Origin: Actinomadura_C sp036008685
Lineage (GTDB): Bacteria; Actinomycetota; Actinomycetes; Streptosporangiales; Streptosporangiaceae
Assembly (NCBI GenBank): GCA_036008685.1
Contig: DASYNF010000292.1
Span: forward strand, 1 to 26,255
Direction of reading: 5' to 3'
Length of the DNA stretch: 26,255 bases
Shown: one piece after another, positions 15,963 through 24,020 of the stretch
Layout: every line of letters starts with the position of its first letter
How positions within the stretch are numbered: position 1 is the stretch's first letter
Notes under the pieces: model-generated
Databases searched by the model: none
What the model was told of the DNA's origin: nothing
What the model saw: only the letters and a program-made list of their open reading frames with translations
Program-made: the position numbers and the translations under genes

Positions 15963-17200
15963 CCGGCGCGCTCGGCCCGGATCCGGGTCACGACGTCCTG
16001 AGCGGCGGTCGTGATGGCGGCCAGCTCCCGCAGGTATGCCCAGTAGTCCGGATGGGGGCCGGTCAGCATCGCGGGCCCGTCCTCCAGCCGGGCGACGAGT
16101 GCGTCGAGCGTACGGACGTGATGTGGCGCGGGGCCTCCCGGGCTCGTGACGGCCATCTTCTGCGCGTCCCTCACCGCGAACCTGGCCCTGGCGGCGGCCT
16201 CGGCCGGATCCGCGGCGACGGCGTCGAGGTCCGCCAGCCGGCTCGTCACCGTGCCCGCCCGCCGGTCCGCGGCGGTGAGCTCGGTGCGCGCGGCCGTGAT
16301 CGCATGCTGTGCGGCCTTCCAGTCCCGCCGCCCGGCGAACTCGTCCGCCTCGGCGATCCGCTCGCGGGCCCGGCCGACGCCGTCCTCGATGGCGCTCTGG
16401 GCGCCCCTCAGGTCCTCCCAGCACGAGCCGGAGTAGCGGCGCACGAGCTCGCTCATCGCGGCCGCGACCGGCTCCGCCCGCCCGGCCACCACGTCCACCC
16501 GGGTACGGATGGCCACGAGCGAGGCGCGGGTGTCCTCGGCCATCCTCGGCAGTGCCAGTGCGCCGTCCCTGGCCCGCTCGGCGAGCAGCCGGACCTCGTC
16601 GACCTTGCTCAGTGCTCCGGCGAGCCCCAGCCCTCCGAGGCCCGGGGAGCCGAGGACCTCGAGGCCGGCCCGCGCGGAGGCCAGGTCGGCCTGGGGATCC
16701 ACCGGCGCCAGACCCATGGCCTGGGCCTCCGCGATGGCACCGTCCGCGGCGGCGATCACCTCCCGGGCCGTGGTCAGTTTGGCGGGCAGCTCGTCCAGCC
16801 TCGCTTCGAGCGAGGCCAGCTGAGGGGCGAGCCGGGCCGCGAACGCGTTCAGCTCGGCGGCCAGGGCGTTGAGCCGCTCGGTCACGGCGATGAACGCCCG
16901 GCGGGCGGCGTCGTACTGGCTCGGCGACCGGTCGGGGACGGCGAGGTCGTGGGCGTCGACGATCGCGATGTAGGCGGACGCGGCGGCGTTGGCGGACTCG
17001 GTCAACCGCGCGAACCCGGCCTGGGACCGGGCGGCCGCGCCGCTGTCGAGATCGGCGAACACGGTCAGCCGTCCGTCCACGTAGCGCTGCGCCTGGTCCA
17101 TCTCGTAGAAAGCGGCGGCGGCGGAGTCCTTCGCCGCGACCGCCTCGTCCGCGGCCTGCGGTCCGCGGCCCCGCCTGTGCTGATCGCCCGGTCTGTACAC
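15947..17200 (-). CDS. Long helical coiled-coil protein of unknown function
   Basis: A 417-residue, cysteine-poor, alanine/arginine/glutamate-rich protein predicted to be almost entirely helical. There is no signal peptide or membrane helix; it should be cytoplasmic. Heptad-like stretches run from about residue 25 to 400 (for example RLNALAAELNAFAARLAPQL and LASLEARLDELPAKLTTARE). A glycine-rich break (GSPGLGGLGLAGAL) splits it into two coiled segments. The start is GTG 17200 with GAGAGGGG a few bases upstream. It is transcribed away from the terD cluster from a shared intergenic region, so it may be a partner of the Ter system; nothing in the sequence assigns a function. Confidence 0.72.
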   Translation of the reverse strand: MYRPGDQHRRGRGPQAADEAVAAKDSAAAAFYEMDQAQRYVDGRLTVFADLDSGAAARSQAGFARLTESANAAASAYIAIVDAHDLAVPDRSPSQYDAARRAFIAVTERLNALAAELNAFAARLAPQLASLEARLDELPAKLTTAREVIAAADGAIAEAQAMGLAPVDPQADLASARAGLEVLGSPGLGGLGLAGALSKVDEVRLLAERARDGALALPRMAEDTRASLVAIRTRVDVVAGRAEPVAAAMSELVRRYSGSCWEDLRGAQSAIEDGVGRARERIAEADEFAGRRDWKAAQHAITAARTELTAADRRAGTVTSRLADLDAVAADPAEAAARARFAVRDAQKMAVTSPGGPAPHHVRTLDALVARLEDGPAMLTGPHPDYWAYLRELAAITTAAQDVVTRIRAERAGERPH

Positions 17201-17480
17201 GGCGCCCCTCTCGGTCTCCTTACCGTAGCTTCGCGCAGAACACGTCCGTGCTCATCCTCCTATCGTCCTGTTCGTGCTCGTAATACCGAAGGCGCCGAAT
17301 GGAACCGATAGCATCGCTCGCGACGTCTCAGTCCCGGCATGGGCCGACCGAAAGCGGATCATCACCTGGAGGCGTGGTGGGAGTCAGTCGCACAGACGGC
17401 GGAAACGCCTCACCCGCCGAGCGGGCTTCGGGGTTCACCCCTGTGATGGCCGCTCTCGGCCGCAACGTGCGCGAGGCGCT

Positions 17481-17609
17481 GCGACGGAAACCCCAATGGC
17501 CCTCCGGGAGTTGTACCGGTATCAGGACGAGCGGAAGTCCGGCACCGTCGGCCAGGGCCATGCCTCGGGCCTGCCGGGGATCACGATGGACTTCGGCACC
17601 GACATCTGA
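17481..17609 (+). pseudogene. TerD C-terminal remnant
   Basis: The frame reads ATETPMALRELYRYQDERKS, then GTVGQGHASGLPGITMDFGT, and stops at 17609. It aligns end to end with the C-terminus of the intact TerD just downstream (STETAMIFGELYRHAGEWKF; AVGQGYASGLAGIAMDFGVN). The upstream 140 or so residues of the domain are missing: the preceding frame (from 17274) shows no TerD pattern. This is a truncated duplicate 40 bp ahead of the full gene, best explained by unequal recombination or deletion of an ancestral tandem terD. Confidence 0.82.
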
Positions 17610-17648
17610 CAACTGACGACTGGATCCACACGAGAGGTAAGCCGACTG

Positions 17649-18227
17649 ATGGGTGTTTCGCTCGCCAAGGGCGGCAATGTTTCACTGACCAAACAGGCCC
17701 CCAACCTCACCGCCGTTCTGGTCGGACTGGGATGGGACGCCAGGGCGACGACAGGGGCGGGCTTCGACCTCGACGCCTCCGCGTTGCTGCTCGGCCCGGG
17801 CGGCAAGGTCATCTCCGACCGGCACTTCGTGTTCTTCAACAACCTCACGAGCCCGGACGGATCCGTCGAGCACACCGGGGACAACCTCACCGGTGAGGGA
17901 GAGGGCGACGACGAGGCCATCAAGGTGGACCTGGCAGCGGTCCCGGTGGAATGCGAGCGCGTCGTCTTTCCGGTGTCGATCTACGACGCCGACACCCGCG
18001 GGCAGAGCTTCGGTCAGGTCCGCAACGCCTTCATCCGCATCGTCAACCAGGCCGACGGCTCCGAGCTCGCTCGCTATGACCTCACCGAGGACGCCTCCAC
18101 CGAGACGGCCATGATCTTCGGCGAGCTCTACCGGCATGCCGGCGAATGGAAGTTCCGCGCCGTCGGGCAGGGCTACGCGTCCGGGCTCGCCGGGATCGCC
18201 ATGGACTTCGGCGTCAATGTCGGATGA
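17649..18227 (+). CDS. terD: TerD family protein (first copy)
   Basis: A 192-residue TerD-domain protein of the tellurite/stress-resistance group, a cytoplasmic beta-sandwich that binds Ca2+. Landmarks are VSLAKGGNVSLTKQ, LVGLGWDAR, GFDLDASALLLGP, the HTGDNLTGEGEGDDE loop with clustered acidic Ca2+ ligands, and GYASGLAGIAMDFGVNV. Ribosome site GAGAGGTAAG at 17632-17641 is just before ATG 17649. Together with the second TerD (19391) and the membrane protein between them it forms the conserved Ter core. In TerD proteins the Ca2+ sites are thought to sense stress signals. Confidence 0.95.
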   Translation: MGVSLAKGGNVSLTKQAPNLTAVLVGLGWDARATTGAGFDLDASALLLGPGGKVISDRHFVFFNNLTSPDGSVEHTGDNLTGEGEGDDEAIKVDLAAVPVECERVVFPVSIYDADTRGQSFGQVRNAFIRIVNQADGSELARYDLTEDASTETAMIFGELYRHAGEWKFRAVGQGYASGLAGIAMDFGVNVG

Positions 18228-18272
18228 AGGAACGGGACTGGGTGTCGGTAACGGTGAGTGGGACCTGATCAT

Positions 18273-19361
18273 ATGATTTTTCGCACCTTCGGGTGGTCTT
18301 TCGCCATCACGGCCGTTGGGCTGCTGGCCGCTCTTCTGTACGACGGACCGTCGGGGCTCGTGCTCGTCGCGATCCTGGCCATCCTCGAGATCTCTCTGTC
18401 GTTCGACAACGCCGTTGTCAACGCCAAAGTGCTGGACCGGATGAGCCCGTTCTGGCAAAAGATCTTTCTGACCCTCGGCATCGCCATCGCCGTGTTCGGC
18501 ATGCGCCTGGTGTTCCCGCTGTTGATCGTCGGAATAACGGCCGAACTGGGCCCGGTCGAGGCCATCAATCTCGCGCTCACCGACGGCGGCACGTACGCGC
18601 ACAAGCTGCACGAGGCCTATCCGATGATCGCGGCCTTCGGGTCGATGTTCCTCATGATGCTGTTCCTCGACTTCGTCTTCGAGGAGCGCTCGGAGAAGTG
18701 GCTTCCCTGGCTCGAGGCCCCGCTGGCCCGCATCGGGAAGCTCGACCAGCTGTCGGTCGTGGTCGCCGCCGTCCCCCTCGTCGCGGTGTCCGGCTACTTC
18801 GCCGACCACCCGAGCCAGGTGATGATCGCCGGGGTGCTCGGAATCGTGACCTACATCCTGGTCAACGGGCTCGGTGAGCTGTTCTCGGAGGCCGGTGAGG
18901 GGATCGAGGAGGCCGCGGAGAAGAAGGGCCCCAACGGCCTCGCCCTCGCCACGGGCAAGGCCGCGTTCTTCCTGTTCCTCTACCTCGAGGTGCTGGACGC
19001 GTCCTTCTCCTTCGACGGCGTCATCGGAGCCTTCGCGGTCAGCCAGGATCCCATCATCATCGCGATCGGCCTGGGTGTGGGCGCGATGTACATCCGGTCG
19101 CTGACCGTCTATCTCGTGCGCAAGGGGACCCTGCACGAGTACGTCTACCTCGAGCACGGCGCGCACTGGGCGATCGGCGCGCTCGCGGTCTGCATGCTGG
19201 TGAGCATCGGCACCCACGTATCCGAGTTGATCACCGGCGGCACCGGCGCCGGACTGATCATCGCCGCGTTCGTGAGCTCGGTCGTCCGCAACCGGCGTGA
19301 ACGTGAAGAAGAGCAGGAGCCCCCGTCCGGGGGCAAGGAGCTCCAGTCCAGCAAGGTTTGA
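18273..19361 (+). CDS. TerC/DUF475 family integral membrane protein
   Basis: A 362-residue polytopic membrane protein with about 8-9 hydrophobic helices. The TerC-superfamily hallmark acidic motifs are present twice: LEISLSFDNAVVNA in the second helix and LEVLDASFSFDGVIGAF in the later half. The intracellular loop KWLPWLEAPLARIGKLDQ and the C-terminal charged tail RNRREREEEQE are typical of the longer DUF475 branch. TerC-family proteins are implicated in metal-ion (Mn2+) export and in anchoring Ter complexes. ATG 18273 is preferred; a GTG at 18258 would add five residues. It sits between two terD genes. Confidence 0.93.
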   Translation: MIFRTFGWSFAITAVGLLAALLYDGPSGLVLVAILAILEISLSFDNAVVNAKVLDRMSPFWQKIFLTLGIAIAVFGMRLVFPLLIVGITAELGPVEAINLALTDGGTYAHKLHEAYPMIAAFGSMFLMMLFLDFVFEERSEKWLPWLEAPLARIGKLDQLSVVVAAVPLVAVSGYFADHPSQVMIAGVLGIVTYILVNGLGELFSEAGEGIEEAAEKKGPNGLALATGKAAFFLFLYLEVLDASFSFDGVIGAFAVSQDPIIIAIGLGVGAMYIRSLTVYLVRKGTLHEYVYLEHGAHWAIGALAVCMLVSIGTHVSELITGGTGAGLIIAAFVSSVVRNRREREEEQEPPSGGKELQSSKV

Positions 19362-19390
19362 TCCGAGCGGCGACACGAAGGGAGCGGGCG

Positions 19391-19969
19391 ATGTCGGTAT
19401 CGCTGCAGAAGGGGCAGAAGGTCTCGCTGACCAAGTCCGGAGGCGGGACGCTCACGCGGGTGCGGATGGGCCTCGGCTGGGACGCGGCGGCCAAGAAGGG
19501 CCTGTTCGGCCGGATGAAGACGCAGTCGATCGACCTGGACGCCTCGTGCCTGCTGTTCGGGCCGGGCGGCGAACTGGTCGACGTGGTCTGGTTCCGGCAG
19601 CTGCGCAGCACGGACGGCTCGGTGGTCCACACCGGTGACAACCTCACCGGTGCGGGGGAGGGGGACGACGAGTCCGTCAAGGTCGACCTTCCGGCCGTGC
19701 CGGCCGGCGTGAGCCAGCTGGTGTTCACCGTCAACTCCTTCACGGGGCAGGACTTCTCCGAGATCGAGAACGCCTTCTGCCGTCTGGTCGACGAGACCAA
19801 CGGCCAGGAGCTGGCCCGCTACGACCTGAGCGGCGGTGGTCCGCACAACGCGCAGATCATGGCCAAGGTGACGCGAGACGGCCAGGGGTGGTCCATGACC
19901 GCGATCGGTGTCCCGGCGTCGGGCCGCACCGTCGAGCAGCTGGTGCCCGCAGTGGCATCCCACCTGTAG
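19391..19969 (+). CDS. terD: TerD family protein (second copy)
   Basis: A 192-residue TerD-domain protein paralogous to the first. It has VSLQKGQKVSLTKSGGGTLT, MGLGWDA, an extra basic insertion KKGLFGRMKTQ before SIDLDASCLLFG, the HTGDNLTGAGEGDDE Ca2+-site region, and VNSFTGQDFSEIENAFCRL. The C-terminus (VPASGRTVEQLVPAVASHL) departs from the GYASG-MDFG ending of the first copy, so it is a different TerD subtype. ATG 19391 follows an AGGGAG site. It ends 52 bp before the lyase gene, probably on the same transcript. Confidence 0.95.
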   Translation: MSVSLQKGQKVSLTKSGGGTLTRVRMGLGWDAAAKKGLFGRMKTQSIDLDASCLLFGPGGELVDVVWFRQLRSTDGSVVHTGDNLTGAGEGDDESVKVDLPAVPAGVSQLVFTVNSFTGQDFSEIENAFCRLVDETNGQELARYDLSGGGPHNAQIMAKVTRDGQGWSMTAIGVPASGRTVEQLVPAVASHL

Positions 19970-20021
19970 TGGCCGCGGATCGATGCGACGTGGGCCGGGC
20001 CGGGCGGAGGGCCCCGGGTTA

Positions 20022-21179
20022 ATGCGGCACTTCGGCCATGTTCCGGGGGAACGGCGGGACCGGTTGTTCCATCGGCCCCCGGAGTCCTTCAGCCGTACCG
20101 ACGACCCGGCCACGCTGGCCGTCGCGCTCGGTGCCACGCTCTACACCCCCGCGACCCGCCCCGACCTGGCCGTGGTCGTCCGCAAGGGGGCGGCACGGGG
20201 GGTCATGAGCATGGTGGTCTGTCTCGAGGACGCCATCCCCGATGAGGACGTCGCGGCGGCGGAGCACAACCTCGTGGCGCAGTTGCGGCGGGCGCACGCC
20301 GAAGCGGCCGGGTGCCCGTTGCTGTTCATCCGGGTCCGGGTGCCCGGCCAGATCCTCGACCTGACCCGCAGGCTCGGCGACGCCATCGAGCTGGTCACCG
20401 GATTCGTGCTCCCCAAGTTCGACGCTTCCTCGGGAGGCGAGTTCCTCGACGCGCTGGGCGACACCATCACGGTGAGCGGCCGCCGGCTGCTGGCCATGCC
20501 GGTCATCGAGACCCGTGAGGCCGCCTTCAAGGAGACCCGCGCCGAGATGCTGCATCAGGTCGCCGGGCTGCTGGCCAAGCACCGGGACCGGGTGCTGGCG
20601 GTCCGCCTCGGTGCCACGGACCTGTGCGCCGCGTACGGGCTGCGGCGGCCTCCCGACCTCACGATCTATGACATCCACCCGGTCGCCAGCGTGATCGCCG
20701 ATGTGGTCAACGTGCTGGGCCGGGCGGACGACACCGGCTTCGTGATCACCGGACCGGTGTGGGAGTACTTCTCCGCCGGGGACCGGATCTTCAAACCGCA
20801 ACTCCGCCAGGCTCCCTTCGACCGGCAGTCCGCGGCCACCCTCCGGCAGCGGTTGATCACCGCGGACATGGACGGTCTCATCCGCGAGGTCCACCTGGAC
20901 AAGGCCAACGGGCTCACGGGCAAGACGGTGATCCATCCGAGCCACGTGCCGGCCGTGCACGCGATGTCCGTGGTGACTCACGAGGAGTTCTGTGACGCCA
21001 CGGACATCCTCGGCGAGGACGGCGGCGGAGCGATGGCGAGCAGCTACGCGAACAAGATGAACGAGGCCAAGCCCCATCGCGCCTGGGCGGAGCGGCAACT
21101 GCTGCGCGCCCGGGTGTTCGGGGTGGCGGCCGAGGACGTCACGTTCGCGGAGCTGCTCCACGCGGTGGTCGCCGCGTGA
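20022..21179 (+). CDS. HpcH/HpaI-like C-C bond lyase of the Ter cluster
   Basis: A 385-residue TIM-barrel enzyme related to citrate lyase beta and HpcH/HpaI aldolases. Visible signatures are LYTPATRPDLA, MVVCLEDAIPDEDV (acidic metal-ligand region), LFIRVRVPGQI with the phosphate or CoA-binding arginine, FVLPKFDASSGGEFL, MPVIETREAAF and GKTVIHPSHV. It falls in the C-C_Bond_Lyase branch found with Ter operons, in which the TerD genes accompany PRTase and HAD enzymes. The reaction is probably aldol or retro-aldol on a small acid, substrate unknown. ATG 20022 has GGAGG 11 bp upstream. The stop is 7 bp before the next gene. Confidence 0.88.
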   Translation: MRHFGHVPGERRDRLFHRPPESFSRTDDPATLAVALGATLYTPATRPDLAVVVRKGAARGVMSMVVCLEDAIPDEDVAAAEHNLVAQLRRAHAEAAGCPLLFIRVRVPGQILDLTRRLGDAIELVTGFVLPKFDASSGGEFLDALGDTITVSGRRLLAMPVIETREAAFKETRAEMLHQVAGLLAKHRDRVLAVRLGATDLCAAYGLRRPPDLTIYDIHPVASVIADVVNVLGRADDTGFVITGPVWEYFSAGDRIFKPQLRQAPFDRQSAATLRQRLITADMDGLIREVHLDKANGLTGKTVIHPSHVPAVHAMSVVTHEEFCDATDILGEDGGGAMASSYANKMNEAKPHRAWAERQLLRARVFGVAAEDVTFAELLHAVVAA

Positions 21180-21186
21180 GGCGGTC

Positions 21187-22842
21187 GTGAGCATGGGCGT
21201 GCGGATGTCCCCGGACTGGTCCGGGAGCTGGGTCTCCGCACGGCTGGGCGTCGCTCTCGAGGACGTGGACCGTCCCGTCGGCGTCGGCCTCGCGGAGCTG
21301 CTCGGCCTGGCCGTGCGCCGCAATCCCCGCCGCGCCCACCTGCTGGTCTCCGCCGTCCTCGGCAAGCACGTGCCGGCCGACCCGCGGCTCGTCCGCGGTG
21401 CCGGACTGCTGCTCGGGGAGCGGGTACGGGCGGTGCTGGCGGCGGCCATGGCCACGCCGCCCGCGGATCGGGGGAGCGACGCCGCCGAGCGGGCCGTGGT
21501 CCTCGGCGGCCGGCTCGCCGAGGCGCTGAAGGGCAACGCGCATGCGGCCATCGGATTGCGCGACGATCTCCTTGCCCGCGGGCCGGATCTCGAGGCGGTG
21601 GTGCTCGGGTATGCCGAGACGGCGACCGCGCTCGGCCACTGCGTCGCGGAGGCCCTCGGCGGCGCCTACTACCTGCACTCCACCCGCCGGCCGGTGCGCG
21701 GTGTGAGCACCTACGGGGGGTTCGAGGAGGAGCACAGCCATGCGACCAGCCATCTGATGCTGCCGGCCGACAGCGCCCGGATGGAGGCCGGCCTTCCTCT
21801 CGTGCTGGTGGACGACGAGCTCTCGACCGGCACCACCGTGCTCAACACGATCCGTTCGCTGCACGCCGTCCGGCCCCGGACGCACTACGTCGTGGCGGCA
21901 CTGGTCGATCTCCGGGGTCCCGCCGACCGTGCCGCGATGGAGTTGCTGGCCGCGGAGCTGGACGTACGGATCGAGGCGGTCGCGCTCGCCACGGGCCGCG
22001 TGGTGCTGCCGGAGGGCCTGCTCGAGACGGCGCGGCGGCTGGTGGCCTCGGCCGAGGGGACGGACGCACCCGCCGTACCGGCTCCTCCGGGCATCGCCTC
22101 GGACGAGACGCCCGCCGGATGGCCGCGAACAACTGCGAGATCACGGCCGGGGGAGGGGACGGTCCGGCGGGTCGAGCTGGACTGGCCGGCCGGGCTCCCG
22201 GACGGCGGGAGGCACGGGTTCACGGCCGCGCACGCCGAGGTGCTCGAGGCCGCGCTCCCGGCGATGGCCGCGAGGATCACGGACGCGCTGGGGACCGCCA
22301 TGGCGGGCGGCCCGGCGGAGGCGCGCCCGGCGCCCGGGAGCCGGATCCTCGTGCTGGGGTTCGAGGAGCTGATGTACGTGCCGCTGCGGATCGCGGAGGC
22401 CCTCGCCGACCGGCTCGACGACGTGGAGGTCCGCTCCTCGACGACCACGCGCTCGCCGGTGCTGCCCGTCGACGACCCGGGCTATGCGATCCGGACCCGG
22501 CTCACGTTCCCCGCACATGACGATCCGGCCGACGGGCCGGGGGAGCGCTACGCCTACAACGTCGCGCCGGGAGCCGACCCGGGCCGCCGGTTCGACGCCG
22601 TCGTGCTCGTCGTCGATGACGCCGCCGACACCGGCGAACTCGAGGCCGGCCTGCTCCGCCTGCTGACCGTGCTCGGCGCGCCGGTCGTGCTGGCCACCGT
22701 TCCCGCGTACGTCCCCGTACCCGCTCACCGCTCCCAGCGCGACGGCGGCGCGATCCGCCGGGCCGGCCGGGGTGGCGGCGAGGGGCGTGCCCGTGAGGCC
22801 GGGCGGACCGCCGATGCGGGCCAGGGGCGGGAGGCCCGGTGA
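21187..22842 (+). CDS. Phosphoribosyltransferase with C-terminal TRSP domain
   Basis: A 551-residue two-domain enzyme. The N-terminal phosphoribosyltransferase domain carries the PRPP loop VLVDDELSTGTTVLNTI (V206-I222, D209/D210 and the TGTT turn) after YAETATALGHCVAEAL. The C-terminal domain has the T-R-S-P signature at residues 421-424 (SSTTTRSPVL), diagnostic of the TRSP family that follows this PRTase. The linker holds a palindromic half element (22121-22150). GTG 21187 and ATG 21193 are both possible starts; GTG is listed. The C-terminal tail (RRAGRGGGEGRAREAGR) is basic and low in complexity. In the literature such enzymes are proposed to build a ribosylated metabolite together with StiP and HAD partners. 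Confidence 0.9.
   Translation: MSMGVRMSPDWSGSWVSARLGVALEDVDRPVGVGLAELLGLAVRRNPRRAHLLVSAVLGKHVPADPRLVRGAGLLLGERVRAVLAAAMATPPADRGSDAAERAVVLGGRLAEALKGNAHAAIGLRDDLLARGPDLEAVVLGYAETATALGHCVAEALGGAYYLHSTRRPVRGVSTYGGFEEEHSHATSHLMLPADSARMEAGLPLVLVDDELSTGTTVLNTIRSLHAVRPRTHYVVAALVDLRGPADRAAMELLAAELDVRIEAVALATGRVVLPEGLLETARRLVASAEGTDAPAVPAPPGIASDETPAGWPRTTARSRPGEGTVRRVELDWPAGLPDGGRHGFTAAHAEVLEAALPAMAARITDALGTAMAGGPAEARPAPGSRILVLGFEELMYVPLRIAEALADRLDDVEVRSSTTTRSPVLPVDDPGYAIRTRLTFPAHDDPADGPGERYAYNVAPGADPGRRFDAVVLVVDDAADTGELEAGLLRLLTVLGAPVVLATVPAYVPVPAHRSQRDGGAIRRAGRGGGEGRAREAGRTADAGQGREAR
22121..22150 (+). repeat. Palindromic repeat element D, single arm in a coding linker
   Basis: GCGAACAACTGCGAGATCAC at 22125-22144, bordered by GGCC on the left and CGGCC on the right, matches one arm of elements A and C. 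No second arm is found within 200 bp. It sits between the PRTase and TRSP domains and keeps the frame open (encoding WPRTTARSRPG). Confidence 0.65.
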
Positions 22843-24020
22843 CTTCTCGGCACACGGCCGTACGGGCCGGGAGCGCCACGAGCCTGCCCGAGCCGTTGCG
22901 GGGCCCGGGCTTCGGAAGTTATCCGGCCGGGGACGTGGCCTGGCTGCTCACCGACCTGTCCGACGTCCGGCTCGAGGCGCCGACCGACGAGCGGGAAGAG
23001 GCGATCCAGGCCGGGCGGGCGCACTATGCCGAGTCGCTCCCCGTGGAATACCAGCCGGGCGCGGACTATCAGCGGCTGTTCCAGCAGGCGCTGGACGCCT
23101 CGGCGGCCCGGCTCGCGTATGCGGTCGGTGTGATCACGGAGATCATCCTCGCCGAGCGCGGGCCCGGGGCCGTGCTGGTCTCGCTGGCCCGGGCCGGGAC
23201 TCCGGTCGGCATCCTGGTCCGGCGGTGGGCGGCGTTCGCCCACGGCCTCGATCTCCCTCACTACGCGGCGAGCATCGTGCGGGGCCGCGGGATCGACACG
23301 GTGGCGCTGCGCTATCTCGCCGCCCACCATGACCCCGGCACCGTCATGTTCGTGGACGGCTGGACCGGCAAGGGGGCCATCACCCGTGAGCTGGCCGACG
23401 CGCTTGACGCCTATGCCGGGTCGGCGGGCGTGCGCTTTCCCGCGGACGTGGCCGTCCTCGCGGACCCGGGCCGCTGCGTGCGGATCTTCGGAACCAGAGA
23501 GGACTTCCTCATCCCCTCGGCGTGCCTGAACTCGACCGTCTCCGGCCTGGTCAGCCGTACGGTCCTGAACGACCGGCTGATCGGCCCCTCGGACTTCCAC
23601 GGTGCCAAGTTCTATGCCGAGCTCCGGGACGCCGACGTGTCCACGCGGTTCCTCGACGCGGTGTGCGAGCGTTTCGGCGAGGTCGCCGATCGCGTCGCGA
23701 GGGACGCGCCGCTCGTGGCCGCCGGCGACCGGACGCCGGACTGGTCCGGCTGGGAGGCCGTACGCCGGATCGGCGCCGGGCACGGCATCACCGACCTCAA
23801 CCTGATCAAGCCAGGGGTCGGGGAGACGACCCGGGTCCTGCTCAGGCGGGTGCCGTGGAAGATCCTCGCCCGCGCGGACGCGGGAGGGGAACTCGACCAC
23901 ATCCGGCTCCTGGCGCAGGAGCGGGGGGTGCCGGTCATACCCGTGGAGCCCGACGCGCTGCCCTATGCCTGCGTGGGCCTGATCCGGCCGGGCTACTCGC
24001 GAAGCGTGCCGCTCGGATGA
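22839..24020 (+). CDS. StiP-family protein (PELOTA/PRTase)
   Basis: A 393-residue member of the StiP family (annotated in databases as cysteine protease StiP). The N-terminal part has EYQPGADYQRLFQQALDASA and the AVLVSLARAGTPVGILVRRW stretch, which is PRTase-like, with IVRGRGIDTVALRYL and TVMFVDGWTGKGAI, the second phosphate/ribose-binding loop. Residues from about 205 on (LADPGRCVRIFGTREDFLIP, LNSTVSGLVSRTVLN) precede the C-terminal segment LNLIKPGVGETTRVLLRRVP, compatible with the PELOTA-type RNA-binding part. The start is GTG 22839, overlapping the upstream stop as GTGA. A partner of the PRTase-TRSP enzyme; its exact reaction is not known. Confidence 0.88.
   Translation: MTSRHTAVRAGSATSLPEPLRGPGFGSYPAGDVAWLLTDLSDVRLEAPTDEREEAIQAGRAHYAESLPVEYQPGADYQRLFQQALDASAARLAYAVGVITEIILAERGPGAVLVSLARAGTPVGILVRRWAAFAHGLDLPHYAASIVRGRGIDTVALRYLAAHHDPGTVMFVDGWTGKGAITRELADALDAYAGSAGVRFPADVAVLADPGRCVRIFGTREDFLIPSACLNSTVSGLVSRTVLNDRLIGPSDFHGAKFYAELRDADVSTRFLDAVCERFGEVADRVARDAPLVAAGDRTPDWSGWEAVRRIGAGHGITDLNLIKPGVGETTRVLLRRVPWKILARADAGGELDHIRLLAQERGVPVIPVEPDALPYACVGLIRPGYSRSVPLG

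Noticed and set aside
15542..17311. A 589-codon plus-strand frame spanning efeB and the coiled-coil gene
   Set aside because: It crosses the efeB 3' end in another frame and then runs antisense to the coiled-coil gene; composition is random R/G/P-rich.
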